A DNA stretch of 21,668 nt from contig JAUCBJ010002759.1 in assembly GCA_032718475.1 (NCBI GenBank), forward strand, positions 1-21,668, given 5' to 3'. Each line of letters starts with the position of its first letter. Within the stretch, counting starts at the first letter, position 1. Position numbers and translations under genes: made by a program. Under the pieces are notes generated by a model. It was not told where the DNA came from and made no database searches. It saw only the letters and a list, made by a program, of their open reading frames with translations. Positions 1 to 8,600 of the stretch are shown piece by piece. Origin of the DNA: Nemertoderma westbladi. Taxonomy: Eukaryota > Xenacoelomorpha > Nemertodermatida > Nemertodermatidae.

Positions 1-2
1 AT

Positions 3-1815
3 GCAGTAAAAGCTGCATCTAGGTCCCTGAACAGGCAGTACTCTGTTAATCTACAGGAGCTAATAAACCAACAGGTTGATGCCATCAATGATGCTGACGA
101 CAGCAGGCAATCATCCCAGGCATGGAAATCGATCAATCTGCTTACTGGGCGGAAAAGCCAACCAACCACCAAGGTTAAGGCTGAATCACCAGCCGATCGC
201 CTCAATGGTTGGAAAGCCCACTTTGAAAAGCTCCTCAATAATGACAGGGTATTGCCTGATAACTTTATAGAAGTAAAAGTGTCTGAGTCTGTACTCCCAG
301 ATATTCCCATTGGCGATATCTCCTTTGCAGAAGTGAAGGCTGCTGCAAAGAGCATTAAGACCAATCGTGCCAGTGGAGTAGATGGTGTTCCCCCTGAGGT
401 CTTTAAAATACCTGAGTGTTTAAAGCTCATCTATCCCATCATAGTAGACATGTACCGTACAACAAGAGTCCCACAAGAAATGAAAACAAATAAGTTGGTG
501 CCAGTCCCCAAAAAGGGCAACCTAACACTCTATGGTTCTTTTCGGGGAATCTCATTGATCTCGATTGCTGCAAAACTATACAATAGAATTCTATTAAATC
601 GCATCAGGGATCCCATTGAGAGACTGCTACGTGGAAATCAGAATGGGTTCCGTAAAGGTCGTGGGACCATGGAGCCCATTTTGGCACTTAGAAGGATAAT
701 TGAAGAGTTATCAAAAAAGAAAGACAGGCATCTGGCTGTTATCTTTGTTGACTTCCTCAAGGCCTTGGATTCCTGATGAAATTATTGCAGCAATCAGATC
801 AGTATACGATGGTTCGACAACATTTGTGTCTACTGTTGACGGTGACACAGAACCATTTGAAGTGTTATGGGGCGTACTCCAAGGAGACAGGCTTGCACCA
901 TTCTTGTTCATTATTGTGGTTGACTATGTTCTACGCATGTCCTTAGATCGTCATAATGATGATGGGGTGATGATAACTCCACCTACTGGCTCCAGAAGTC
1001 GAGGAAATCCTGCCAAGTACCTAACTGATCTAGACTTTGCTGATGACTTAGGAGTACTCTCAGAATCATTAGAGGGAGCCCAGCGGCTCCTCAGCTCATT
1101 AGAACATGCTGCTTCTAGTGTTGGTCTTTTTATCAACTCCAGAAAGACCAAAATTCTGACAGTTAACTTTGAAAGTCCTCAGCAAGTCTCTGATCGGATG
1201 AGCATAAGCTCAAAGGATGGTATGCTTGAGCATGTGGACGACTTCTGTTACCTGGGATCATGGATCCGGAAGTCAGGTGAGGACCTTCGAATACGTAAGG
1301 GAAAGGCATGGGCAGCCTTGAATAGGCTTTCCAGGATTTGGAAGTCACCTAGAATTAATCGGAAACTTAAGGTCCGATTATTTAGAGCAGCAGTAGTTCC
1401 AGTACTCCTCTACGGGAGTCCATGCTGGGCTCTAACTGCTGAGGACACCAAATCTCTGGATGGCACATTCACAAGAATGCTACGCCGGGTACATTGTGTC
1501 AAGTACAATGCACACATCTCCAACCAGACACTATATAACATTGGAGGTGTCTCATTGGTTCCCCCAAGCTTGACACTAGAACAAAATCGCCTCCGCTTTG
1601 CAGGACATTGCTTTCGCCGTGAGGACCAGCCAGTGCATAATCTTGTACTTTGGCAGCCTCATGGAGTGAATAAGCATGGTGGACAGCCCATGACTTTCTT
1701 GAGACGCATCTTAAAGGACACTGGCCTTAAAGATGCGGATGATCTAGCAAATGTCATGGGTGATAGGGTGTTGTGGCGGTGCAATTTTGTTGACAAGCCG
1801 GCACAGCATTCTTAA
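3..1815 (+). pseudogene. Non-LTR retrotransposon ORF2 fragment (reverse transcriptase), deleted and frameshifted
   Basis: This is the reverse transcriptase half of a LINE-type ORF2. One frame is open from position 3, at the window edge, to the TGA at 774, so the element continues to the left; the ATG at 252 is internal and not a start. The first part gives the endonuclease-RT linker (AWKSINLLTGRK, then WKAHFEKLL) and RT blocks up to FVDFLKALDS. The sequence then jumps at about 768-772 into the next frame at IPDEIIAAIRSVYDG. The dozen or so residues that family members normally have there are missing, which implies a deletion that is not a multiple of three. The second part holds GVLQGDRLAPFLF, the catalytic FADD box near 1035-1046, YLGSWIRKSGED and the thumb region. 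The frameshift means no full RT can be made. The exact clade (RTE- or CR1-like) is not settled. The coding part ends at 1815 without a usual LINE 3' tail. Confidence 0.9.
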
Positions 1816-1911
1816 AAATGCAGCTGCAATGCAGCATGCCGATCCTAGTAGTAGGCTGGTCCTCACGGCGAAAGCAATGTCCTGCAAAGCGGAGGCGATT
1901 TTGTTCTAGTG
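1574..1911. repeat. Perfect 58-bp inverted repeat at the end of the LINE fragment
   Basis: Positions 1574-1631, inside the RT coding region, are the exact reverse complement of 1854-1911, with 222 bp between the arms. The right arm starts GGCTGGTCCTCACGGCG and ends at TTCTAGTG. Pairing stops at once on both sides. No mismatch was found by eye over 58 bases, so the event is recent or the arms are kept identical. It looks like a snap-back or template-switch duplication of the LINE rather than a normal element terminus. A read-level assembly artefact remains possible. Confidence 0.9.
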
Positions 1912-2091
1912 AACGATGGTCATTGTAGGCTGAGTGTAAAATTAATTACCGTTCAGTTTTTACAATAACTGCAATTAATTGCATAAAAAGGTTGAGTTTC
2001 ATTAATATTCCTAAACATTACAATATTAAAGCTAATTTTAATTAAGCATTTAGAACGCCTAAGTTGGAATAATGTAACAAAATTACGTACC

Positions 2092-2225
2092 ATTGTGTGA
2101 TAATGGCACTATTCATGGTTTATAACCCTTGTATATTTATGTAAACCTCGTTCGCTGCGCTCCGCGCGCTCGGTACATAAATACACTCGGGTCATAACGG
2201 TGGAAAGTGAATCTTTTCACACAAT
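2092..2225. repeat. Small foldback element with ATTGTGTGA ends
   Basis: The outer ends ATTGTGTGA (2092-2100) and TCACACAAT (2217-2225) are perfect inverted copies. Inside, the arms pair imperfectly: TGTATATTTATGTA on the left against the complement of TACATAAATACACT on the right. They meet at a GC-rich tip around 2147-2175 (TCGTTCGCTGCGCTCCGCG). The whole is about 134 bp and would fold into a long imperfect hairpin, like a MITE. No clear target-site duplication was seen. Confidence 0.6.
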
Positions 2226-2274
2226 AGTGTAAATAGTTAACTCATTAACACTCCCGAGGGAGTTTAAGTGCTGG

Positions 2275-2280
2275 TTTATT
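2275..2280 (-). terminator. Candidate poly(A) signal of RBSN
   Basis: TTTATT on the plus strand reads AATAAA on the minus strand, about 235 nt after the RBSN stop codon. It is the first canonical hexamer I see downstream. The cleavage site cannot be placed. Confidence 0.35.
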
Positions 2281-2512
2281 TAATTTTGGATCGTATTTAC
2301 ATGCAGGAGGAATAACAAAAGCACTTAGAGTATGCAAAGAGTGAAAAGCGCTATATATTATTAATTTTAATTTAATTTTAATATTATTAACATTATTTGA
2401 GTGACAAAAAGCAGTTCAGTTAGCGACAAACTGTTTTCAGGAAAGACTTCAGGGTAAATACGACCTCACAAAGAATATGAACGGGACCTTAACAGACTAA
2501 TCGGAGGGAAAA

Positions 2513-3898
2513 TTATTGCAACTTGATAAGTTCCATTTCCAGATCCAACAAATTGCTCTGCAACATCTTAATCTCGTCCGCCTTATTGGCCTTCCTGGCC
2601 TGCTCCAGGTACCCCTTAATGATGCCGATCTGCAACTGTATCGGATGTTTCTCTAAGTTCCTGGAAGACTCCATGTTCCTGGGGTTGCTCGGCACGAAGG
2701 TGGTCTGGTTCTCGAACTGTTCCTTGGCAACCTCGTACTGCTGCGGGGTGGGTAGACTCTCCAACGCGAACAGATTGTTCTGTAGGAACGCGGTGGCCGC
2801 GTTCCGCACGTTCCGCTGACATCTTACCGCGTTCGTTGTGTGAGAAAAAGACACATCTTCAACAGTTTCCGATGAACCGAAAGTAGCAATGGATTTACTC
2901 CTACTGTCTATAACGTCGTAAAGCCGAAGCAACCGAATTCGTAAGTCCATAGCCTCGTCTAAAGAAACAGTTGGATCAAATGCGTTAATGGATTCAACCA
3001 TCTTCATATAAGTCGGAATGCAGTTCTCAACTTCCACCATGGCTTCTTTTAATTTCGAATAAATTTCCAATAAAGGGGAGTTTGTTAAGCTTTCCTCTTG
3101 TTGGATATGTTTTTTGCAGAGGAGTTTGTAGCATTCGGGACAACTTCGCAATGTCGGTTCGTCCAATAGCGGCGTGTCGCGAAGAATAGGGAAGATTCCC
3201 GCGATCTTACGTTTTAGACTCTCGCTGGAACCCGAGGCGGCTTCCCTCTCGCTATTAATTAACTTCCTCGCGACGCTAAACGGAATAGCGAGCGAACACG
3301 GATCGCACACTACGCTGCCGCACAGTCTGCAGTGATGTTTAGCGCGCAGCACGTTGAACTTACTGCCGCAACTCGGACATAAGGGTACGGCATCGTCGGA
3401 CACCCAGGTAACTACCGACTTCTCAAATTTTTTACGCTGATTTATTACATTAGCGAGCGATTTTTTATTGAGGTTATCGAGGGATATTCCTGAACTGTGG
3501 GAGTCCGGAGCGGTCAGTTTCTCCAAACGTACTGTAAGTTTGTTGATCTCTTTAACGTAGAAATCAATTCGGACTCCCCGAGCTGAAGAGAAGTAGGCCG
3601 TGCGACTTCTAGTAACTCCTGTCTCCTGGGATACCCGCGGCTCTCCGGTTCGTCCAGATTGACGAACGCGAACGGGCGATTTTCCGTCATCGAGACTAGC
3701 GTCCAACGCTGAGTCGACCTTGGATTCAAACTCTGAGATTTTCACTTTCGCTTTGCCTATTAAGTTTCGCATTGCTCCGGGGCGCTTTCCATCCGTTATG
3801 ATGGATTTGTGTTCGTCTCGGAAATGTTTCTCAAGCTGGGACACATTGACCATGTCCCGCAAGCAAATTGGACAATAAAATCCCTCAATAATGTCCAT
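2513..3898 (-). CDS. RBSN: Rabenosyn-5 (FYVE-domain Rab4/Rab5 effector), intronless
   Basis: The product has 461 residues and starts at the first ATG. Rabenosyn-5 binds PI3P on early endosomes, links Rab5 and Rab4, works with VPS45 and EHD proteins, and drives fusion and recycling. The N-terminal C2H2 finger (C9, C12, H25, H30, in GFYCPICLRDM) is typical of this family. The FYVE domain starts at W165 and has zinc ligands C174, C177, C190, C193, C198, C201, C253 and C256; the PI3P pocket reads AKHHCRLCG. A helical region spans about 270-400, and a C-terminal Rab-binding helical hairpin about 418-460 (IIKGYLEQARK, then EIKMLQSNLLDLEME). The human protein is about 780 residues, with NPF motifs and a second Rab-binding helix pair. 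Here the NPF motifs are absent and only one pair is seen, closer to the shorter invertebrate proteins. The whole protein lies in one exon, unusual for this gene family and compatible with an old retrocopy or intron loss. The GC content is higher than the flanks. Confidence 0.92.
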   Translation of the reverse strand: MDIIEGFYCPICLRDMVNVSQLEKHFRDEHKSIITDGKRPGAMRNLIGKAKVKISEFESKVDSALDASLDDGKSPVRVRQSGRTGEPRVSQETGVTRSRTAYFSSARGVRIDFYVKEINKLTVRLEKLTAPDSHSSGISLDNLNKKSLANVINQRKKFEKSVVTWVSDDAVPLCPSCGSKFNVLRAKHHCRLCGSVVCDPCSLAIPFSVARKLINSEREAASGSSESLKRKIAGIFPILRDTPLLDEPTLRSCPECYKLLCKKHIQQEESLTNSPLLEIYSKLKEAMVEVENCIPTYMKMVESINAFDPTVSLDEAMDLRIRLLRLYDVIDSRSKSIATFGSSETVEDVSFSHTTNAVRCQRNVRNAATAFLQNNLFALESLPTPQQYEVAKEQFENQTTFVPSNPRNMESSRNLEKHPIQLQIGIIKGYLEQARKANKADEIKMLQSNLLDLEMELIKLQ

Positions 3899-5195
3899 AA
3901 TTCCCTATTTCAGTCTGACAGTAGCCTATTCAACTATTCTATTCAACTGTATTACAATATTAACAGTGCAGCAATGACAATGCACAATGATGCCAGGACC
4001 TGAGGACTGCAGCAGCAGAGCAGCAGGAGGTGCACGTGCACGTACTGACGTACAGACGTATATCTGTATATTGTTTATATCTGTCAGTCAGTACTGTACT
4101 GTAGTATTGGCTTTGACGAACTGGTGGGGTGACCTGGATTAACATTAAAAATCAAAAACCCAGTCCACTTGACGTATGTATAAATGTACGTATGTAGTAA
4201 TAGTCTGATAGTGTAGGGTCTAACCTTTGGGCTTGACTCGATTATTGCAACTTTCGACAGGCTATTTGGTAACCACTTGGCTCGGGGCTCGCTATTTCCA
4301 ATTTTGTAACCTACAGTACGAGTACATCCCGTCCCGTGGTAAATATTTGACTTTTACTTTTGCTGTTTTAGTTAAACCTTCGACGGGAAAACAGTTTTGA
4401 ATATACATACAGTCCTGCAGTCTTTGAATTCAATAAATAATGCAATAACAATAACATTATCTCATCAAGTTTGTATTGTGTTCTCGTGCCACACTGCTTC
4501 GCAGTAATTCTTATTGTATAGTGTTTAATTAATTTCCACACAGCACTTCCCGGCAATGAGCTAATTAATACTCTGCATATTACTGTAGCATATTATCGTC
4601 TCCCTAACAAGTAACAATGTGTTACTGCTTCCTAATACAGTAAGGAAGCATCTACTGTATCTCCTGTATCTATCTCTATCTCTCTACAATTTCGATCGAT
4701 TGCAGTTACACGAAACGCGTTTATTACTGTTGTATTTACAGTAACCGACTGTATGTTATGGAATTCTTCCAACATTAAGAATAACATTAAGAAATAAATA
4801 CTGTACCACTACTTATTATGCTTGTGTTTAAATTTAGTCAGCAGTGTTCAGTGTGCTGAAGGAATAACCCAATACTAATGTACATCATACCTTGCAGTCT
4901 TGGCGGTTATTTGGTTTGTTATTTTGGTTAGAGTATTACTGTAATTGGTCAGACCTCTCAACTATAGTTAAAACTGAACCTTACTGTATGTCATACTCCA
5001 AGAAATTTAACAGAATTTCAGAGAGTATTGTTATAGGCCTGCCAAGGATCGCTTAATTTTAATATTATTACAGCTCAGAGTGATTTCATTGTTTTGTACG
5101 TAAAGTATGGACATCGCGCTTCTTGATGCTACTGTAGGCCTATGTTGTAATCTAATCTAGTTTACGAATCTACTGTAATTATTTGTAACTGTGTC
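3899..5195. other. AT-rich intergenic region between the RBSN start and the WAP gene
   Basis: No gene was recognised. The first 150 bp must carry the RBSN 5' UTR and promoter; no clear TATA box was seen. Short direct repeats (CTATTCAACT twice near 3927-3949), nested palindromes (GTGCACGTGCACGTAC near 4030) and a TCTATC-rich stretch near 4665-4685 are present. Short open frames here lack any recognisable domain. Confidence 0.5.
4033..4038. promoter_or_regulatory. E-box (CACGTG) upstream of RBSN
   Basis: CACGTG sits in the palindromic context TGCACGTGCA, about 135 bp upstream of the RBSN start codon. bHLH factors such as TFEB/MITF and USF bind this core, and TFEB targets include endolysosomal genes. 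That link is only suggestive, because the flanks do not match the full CLEAR consensus and a six-base site is common by chance. Confidence 0.25.
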
Positions 5196-5226
5196 TATAT
5201 AATATTGGGATTGGCATAGAGACAGT
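5196..5226 (+). promoter_or_regulatory. Candidate core promoter (TATA + initiator) of the WAP gene
   Basis: TATATAAT lies at 5196-5203. An initiator-like ACAGTT lies at 5222-5227, giving a start near A5224, about 28 bp from the TATA box. The start codon follows at 5248, so the 5' UTR would be only about 24 nt. The spacing is right for RNA polymerase II, but AT-rich DNA makes chance matches easy. Confidence 0.45.
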
Positions 5227-5247
5227 TGGAGGTTAACTGAATCTGAT

Positions 5248-5520
5248 ATGTACCGGTACTTATTGACTATAGCTTTGTGTCTTCTACTCGTTATTGTCGG
5301 CTCTCTGGCAGAATGTCCTCCCGTCACTGACGAAACAGTAGGCATCTGCATTGAGGAGTGTAGCGTTCACGATGATTGCAGCGGTAGCAAAGAATGTTGC
5401 TCCAACGGTTGCGGCATGGTGTGCATGGCTACCGGTGGTGGTGGAAACGGTGCCGATGACGTCACACCAATATCTATGGTCGGCCTAGTTATTCTCGCTT
5501 TAATCCAAGTATGGTTCTAG
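5248..5520 (+). CDS. Small secreted WAP four-disulfide-core protein with hydrophobic C-terminal tail
   Basis: The product has 90 residues. Residues 1-21 form a signal peptide with a hydrophobic core (LLTIALCLLLVIVGSLA), cleaved before ECPP. The mature part has exactly eight cysteines, at 23, 34, 38, 44, 50, 51, 55 and 59, in the WAP order, including the hallmark KECCSNGCGMVC. WAP domains form a four-disulfide core and act as serine protease inhibitors, antimicrobials or matrix proteins; the target of this one cannot be told. After a GGGGNGADD spacer with small residues, the last 15 or so residues (SMVGLVILALIQVWF) are hydrophobic and run to the stop. That pattern fits a GPI-anchor signal or a tail membrane segment. 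A TATA box lies upstream and AATAAA repeats downstream, and there is no intron, so this reads as a complete compact gene. Confidence 0.85.
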   Translation: MYRYLLTIALCLLLVIVGSLAECPPVTDETVGICIEECSVHDDCSGSKECCSNGCGMVCMATGGGGNGADDVTPISMVGLVILALIQVWF

Positions 5521-5586
5521 AACTTACCACAATGGGAGATTGACTTTACAACGTATTTACGGTTGAAATTCAACACGGTATAATGT

Positions 5587-5596
5587 AATAAATAAA
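5587..5596 (+). terminator. Overlapping poly(A) signals of the WAP gene
   Basis: AATAAATAAA gives two overlapping AATAAA hexamers 67-76 nt after the stop codon of the WAP gene. The following DNA is very AT-rich. Confidence 0.5.
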
Positions 5597-5854
5597 ATAT
5601 AATAATATATAAAATATAAATATATAATCTATCATACAATAATAATATACTGTGCTGTCTAGTTTTTTTTTAACATAAACGTACAGTAATATTAATAACA
5701 GAAAAAGGCTATGCCAAGAATTAGCTTAAAACAATTATTGAAATTAATTGGAGTTGAGGTGTTAATGCAAGACCTAGAGCCCAGCCGTGTATGGCTGAAC
5801 TGGTTGGCGCTACTGACGAGGCTTGATATGCCGAAACGCGTATATAGCGCATCG

Positions 5855-5908
5855 TATATATATCTATATATATCTATATATCTATATATATCTATAGCTA
5901 TATCTATC
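5855..5908. repeat. TATC/TATA microsatellite
   Basis: Repeated TATATATC and TCTATATA units with small interruptions. Ordinary short tandem repeat. Confidence 0.8.
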
Positions 5909-6260
5909 AAGCTATAAAGGTAAACCCAAGTTTCATTAGAGATTTACTGTATGTTAAGAACTAGGAATCACCATTTCAAACATTATTAATAAATTAACTT
6001 AACAAAACGTCGCACGTTCCCTCACTGCTTTCTGCTACAGTTTAGCAACGGTAATCATTATAAACCAAATATCGACAAAATCCTGTAATTATCAGCAGCG
6101 TACACCAGAAGACATTTCATCAACTGGGAATAACAATACCGTAATAATAAAAACTTCAAAATACAACGAAAACATACCTAAATTATATACTTAAATTTAT
6201 ATATAATAATATTAATTAATTAACCAAGATAATTAAATCTACATTCAGTTTACAATAAGT

Positions 6261-6280
6261 CACTGTCCCACTGGACAGTG
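6261..6280. repeat. Perfect 8-bp hairpin
   Basis: CACTGTCC and GGACAGTG are perfect complements separated by CACT. It lies at the end of the 95-codon minus-strand frame. It does not match the histone 3' stem-loop or another known RNA element. Confidence 0.5.
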
Positions 6281-6565
6281 AGTTTGAGTGTTTTTTAACG
6301 CCCTTTTAGGCGGAAAAAGGCCACTTATTCCCTCACAAAGGACTATATACTCCGATATAATAGTCTGATTAATAGCGAGAAATTTGGGCGGTTTAGTGTA
6401 TAAGGGGACGGGTTTGTCCAGGTCTCTAGAAGCCGTATCTATGGAGACAAACAGATAGATCAAGACCACCTGCCCTTTGTCAGTCACCAAATTGTCAATA
6501 TGACGGGATTGGAGCCCAAAGTCTGCGATCAGCGAATATCTGAGCACCTAATTGAATCCGAGCTC

Positions 6566-7423
6566 CTAACTTTCTTTATGGAACAAGTTGATGTGTCTAG
6601 TTAAGTCTCCCTTTTGAGTGAACGCTTTATTACAATGGACGCAATTATATTTGATACCTATATGAAATGATTCCATATGTTTCTTTAGACTTCCTTTGTC
6701 CATAAATTGTTTGTCACAAGAACTACAATTATATTTGATACCTTTATGAAATGATTCCATATGTTTCTTTAGACTTCCTTTGTCCATAAATTGTTTGTCA
6801 CAAGAACTGCAATTAAATTTGATACCTATATGAAATGATTCCATATGTTTCTTTAGACTTCCTTTGTCCACAAATTGTTTGTCACAAGAACTGCAATTAA
6901 ATTTGATACCTATATGAAATGATTCCATATGTTTCTTTAGACTTCCTTTGTCCATAAATTGTTTGTCACAAGAACTGCAATTAAATTTGATACCTATATG
7001 AAATGATTCCATATGTTTCTTTAGACTTCCTTTGTCCATAAATTGTTTGTCACAAGAATTGCAATTAAATTTGATACCTTTATGAAATGATTCCATATGT
7101 TTCTTTAGACTTCCTTTGTCCATAAATTGTTTGTCACAAGAACTGCAATTAAATTTGATACCTATATGAAATGATTCCATATGTTTCTTTAGACTTCCTT
7201 TGTCCATAAAATGTTTGTCACAAGAACTGCAATTAAATTTGATACCTTTATGAAATGATTCCATATGTTTCTTTAGACTTCCTTTGTCCACAAATTGTTT
7301 GTCACAAGAACTGCAATTAAATTTGATACCTTTATGAAATGATTTCATATGTTTCTTTAGACTTCCTTTGTCCATAAATTGTTTGTCACAAGAACTGCAA
7401 TTAAATTTGATACCTTTATGAAA
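6566..7423 (-). CDS. Tandem C2H2 zinc-finger protein, ten near-identical fingers, N-terminus uncertain
   Basis: The stop-to-stop frame runs from 7423 to the stop at 6566 and encodes ten complete C2H2 fingers with a 28-residue period. Each reads C-x2-C-x12-H-x4-H, with core CSSCDKQF and helix DKGSLKKH. Nine fingers carry the same helix residues (-1 D, 2 G, 3 S, 6 K). Only the last finger, CVHCNKAFTQKGDLTRH, is different and more canonical. The linker (KGIKFN or IGIKFN) has six residues instead of the usual TGEKP type, and the longer H-H spacing keeps the 28-residue period. C2H2 arrays usually bind DNA; one with repeated specificity would favour a repeated triplet. The first ATG (7375) lies inside the first finger, and an in-frame TAA (7424-7426) interrupts an eleventh finger upstream, so the gene is N-terminally broken or has a missing 5' exon. 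No promoter was seen. Confidence 0.65.
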   Translation of the reverse strand, partial: FHKGIKFNCSSCDKQFMDKGSLKKHMKSFHKGIKFNCSSCDKQFVDKGSLKKHMESFHKGIKFNCSSCDKHFMDKGSLKKHMESFHIGIKFNCSSCDKQFMDKGSLKKHMESFHKGIKFNCNSCDKQFMDKGSLKKHMESFHIGIKFNCSSCDKQFMDKGSLKKHMESFHIGIKFNCSSCDKQFVDKGSLKKHMESFHIGIKFNCSSCDKQFMDKGSLKKHMESFHKGIKYNCSSCDKQFMDKGSLKKHMESFHIGIKYNCVHCNKAFTQKGDLTRHINLFHKES

Positions 7424-7462
7424 TTATTCCATATGTTTCTTTAGAATTCCTTTGTCCATAAA
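6602..7462. repeat. 84-bp tandem repeat underlying the zinc-finger array
   Basis: The phrase CTTCCTTTGTCCATAAATTG recurs every 84 bp, for example 6691, 6775 and onward. Units differ by only a few bases, mainly ATACCTTTATG against ATACCTATATG and CCATAAA against CCACAAA. The array stops abruptly near 7462 in mid-finger. Such uniformity at silent positions points to recent expansion or gene conversion rather than old duplicates held by protein selection. Confidence 0.92.
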
Positions 7463-7813
7463 GCCCCTTTGTATCCTTTATATCCTAGCCCCTTTGTCCC
7501 CTTGAGATGGTTTATGGCCTCTCAACTCTACTTGTGGCTGGCAATGTGTATTGCCTGCGTTGGTTATTAGGTGACATTATATTACTAATGTCACCTAGCT
7601 AACTATAATAGGTAAAAAGCCACTTTCCCCATTTTCCTTTTCCACTGGGTAGTGCAGGGATTTGAATCCGCTTACACCGTGCCCACCCCCAACACAGAAA
7701 CAGTACATATCTATGGTGTATGAAGCATACTAACTGTGATATTACAAGACTACCACAATAATATTAAACATTAACCCTATTAGTACCGGGCTATAAAATG
7801 TTGTACAAATATC

Positions 7814-7833
7814 GGGGGGGGGGGGGGGGGGGG
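7814..7833 (+). repeat. Homopolymer run of 20 G
   Basis: Twenty consecutive G. It can form a G-quadruplex and is prone to length errors in both replication and sequencing. Confidence 0.95.
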
Positions 7834-8180
7834 TTGGTCACTTCAAATATACAAATTTCAACGAAAATTTGTGATTTTTCGTTTGTACTTAGATTTCACT
7901 AGTCTGATTACGACCGAAAAAAAATTTTAAAAAAATTTAACTGGGGTGTTATTTTGCAGCATCAAAATTTCAAGTGAAAATTTTCAAAAAAATTGAAAGT
8001 TACAATTTTCGGCTAATCATTTTTCAATCCGGCTTTCCTGGGGCGCAGAATCCATTGGAAAATACTTAAAAATGATTTGCGATTACTATAAATGGTACAT
8101 TTAGGTTTTCTGGGGCGCTGATTCTAATGTAATACATTTCTAAGTTGCCAGATCATTGCTACTCGTATTTTTCGGCGTAA

Positions 8181-8600
8181 AATGGCAAATTTGGTGTTAG
8201 CACCAAATTGCGTACCCATCACCAAAAAGTGTAAGTTTGAGATGTCCAGTGCTGTTTTTATTGATTCAATCGGATTCAGGACCCTCAAAACCCCATATAA
8301 CGCAAGTAACAAGATATACTATTTATTGATAAATTTGCTTATTTTCAAAAATTTGATACTGGCGCAAAAGTTTTCACCCACGGCCGAAAAATACAAGTAG
8401 TTTGATAACTCTTATGCAATTTTTACTTATTCCATTGAATTCAGTCAACGCAAGAAACAAGGAGACACTATCAATTGATAATTGGTTTCAACATTTGGTG
8501 CTAGCTCCAAATTTTGGCACCCACCGAAATAAAAAGTTTGAAATTTCTAAATTAATTTATATGAATTCCATCTAGGCCTAATTGCAAATACCAAAAAACC
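8181..8600. repeat. Ancient tandem repeat of about 150 bp, three diverged units
   Basis: Three stretches align: one from about 8185 (TTTGGTGTTAGCACCAAATT), one from about 8349 (TTTGATACTGGCGCAAAAG) and one from about 8492 (TTTGGTGCTAGCTCCAAATT). The later parts also match: AACGCAAGTAACAAG near 8299 and AACGCAAGAAACAAG near 8448, 149 bp apart. The divergence is strong, so the array is old. A shorter echo, CTGGGGCGC followed by GATTCTA or GAATCCA, appears near 8038 and 8111. Confidence 0.6.

Larger units (their letters stand above)
1912..2512. other. AT-rich spacer between LINE fragment and RBSN
   Basis: No gene was recognised here. The stretch holds the foldback at 2092-2225 and, near its right side, the presumed 3' UTR of the minus-strand RBSN gene. 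The rest is AT-rich low-complexity DNA, for example TTTAATTTAATTTTAATATT near 2363-2382. There is no A or T tail of the kind a fresh retrocopy of RBSN would leave. Confidence 0.5.
5597..6565. other. Intergenic AT-rich region with microsatellite and hairpin
   Basis: No convincing gene. It contains a TATC/TATA microsatellite at about 5855-5908 and a hairpin at 6261-6280 (CACTGTCC, loop CACT, GGACAGTG). The stretch 6285-6560 is less AT-rich and holds a minus-strand open frame of 95 codons (6260-6547), but that frame has no ATG and matches nothing I know. It could be the remnant of a transposon or of the 3' part of the neighbouring zinc-finger gene. Confidence 0.5.

Noticed and set aside
6260-6547. 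95-codon minus-strand open frame next to the finger array
   Set aside because: It starts at GTG, contains no ATG, has a stop directly upstream and matches no family I know. Kept only as a note.
6602-7462. CRISPR-like appearance of regular repeats (also the 27-bp and 20-bp arrays)
   Set aside because: There are no unique spacers, the repeats are head to tail, and the DNA is animal.
7655-7680. tRNA or SINE B-box-like GGATTTGAATCC (and a similar one near 18540)
   Set aside because: No matching A box at the right distance and no cloverleaf could be drawn; the T-stem pairs poorly.
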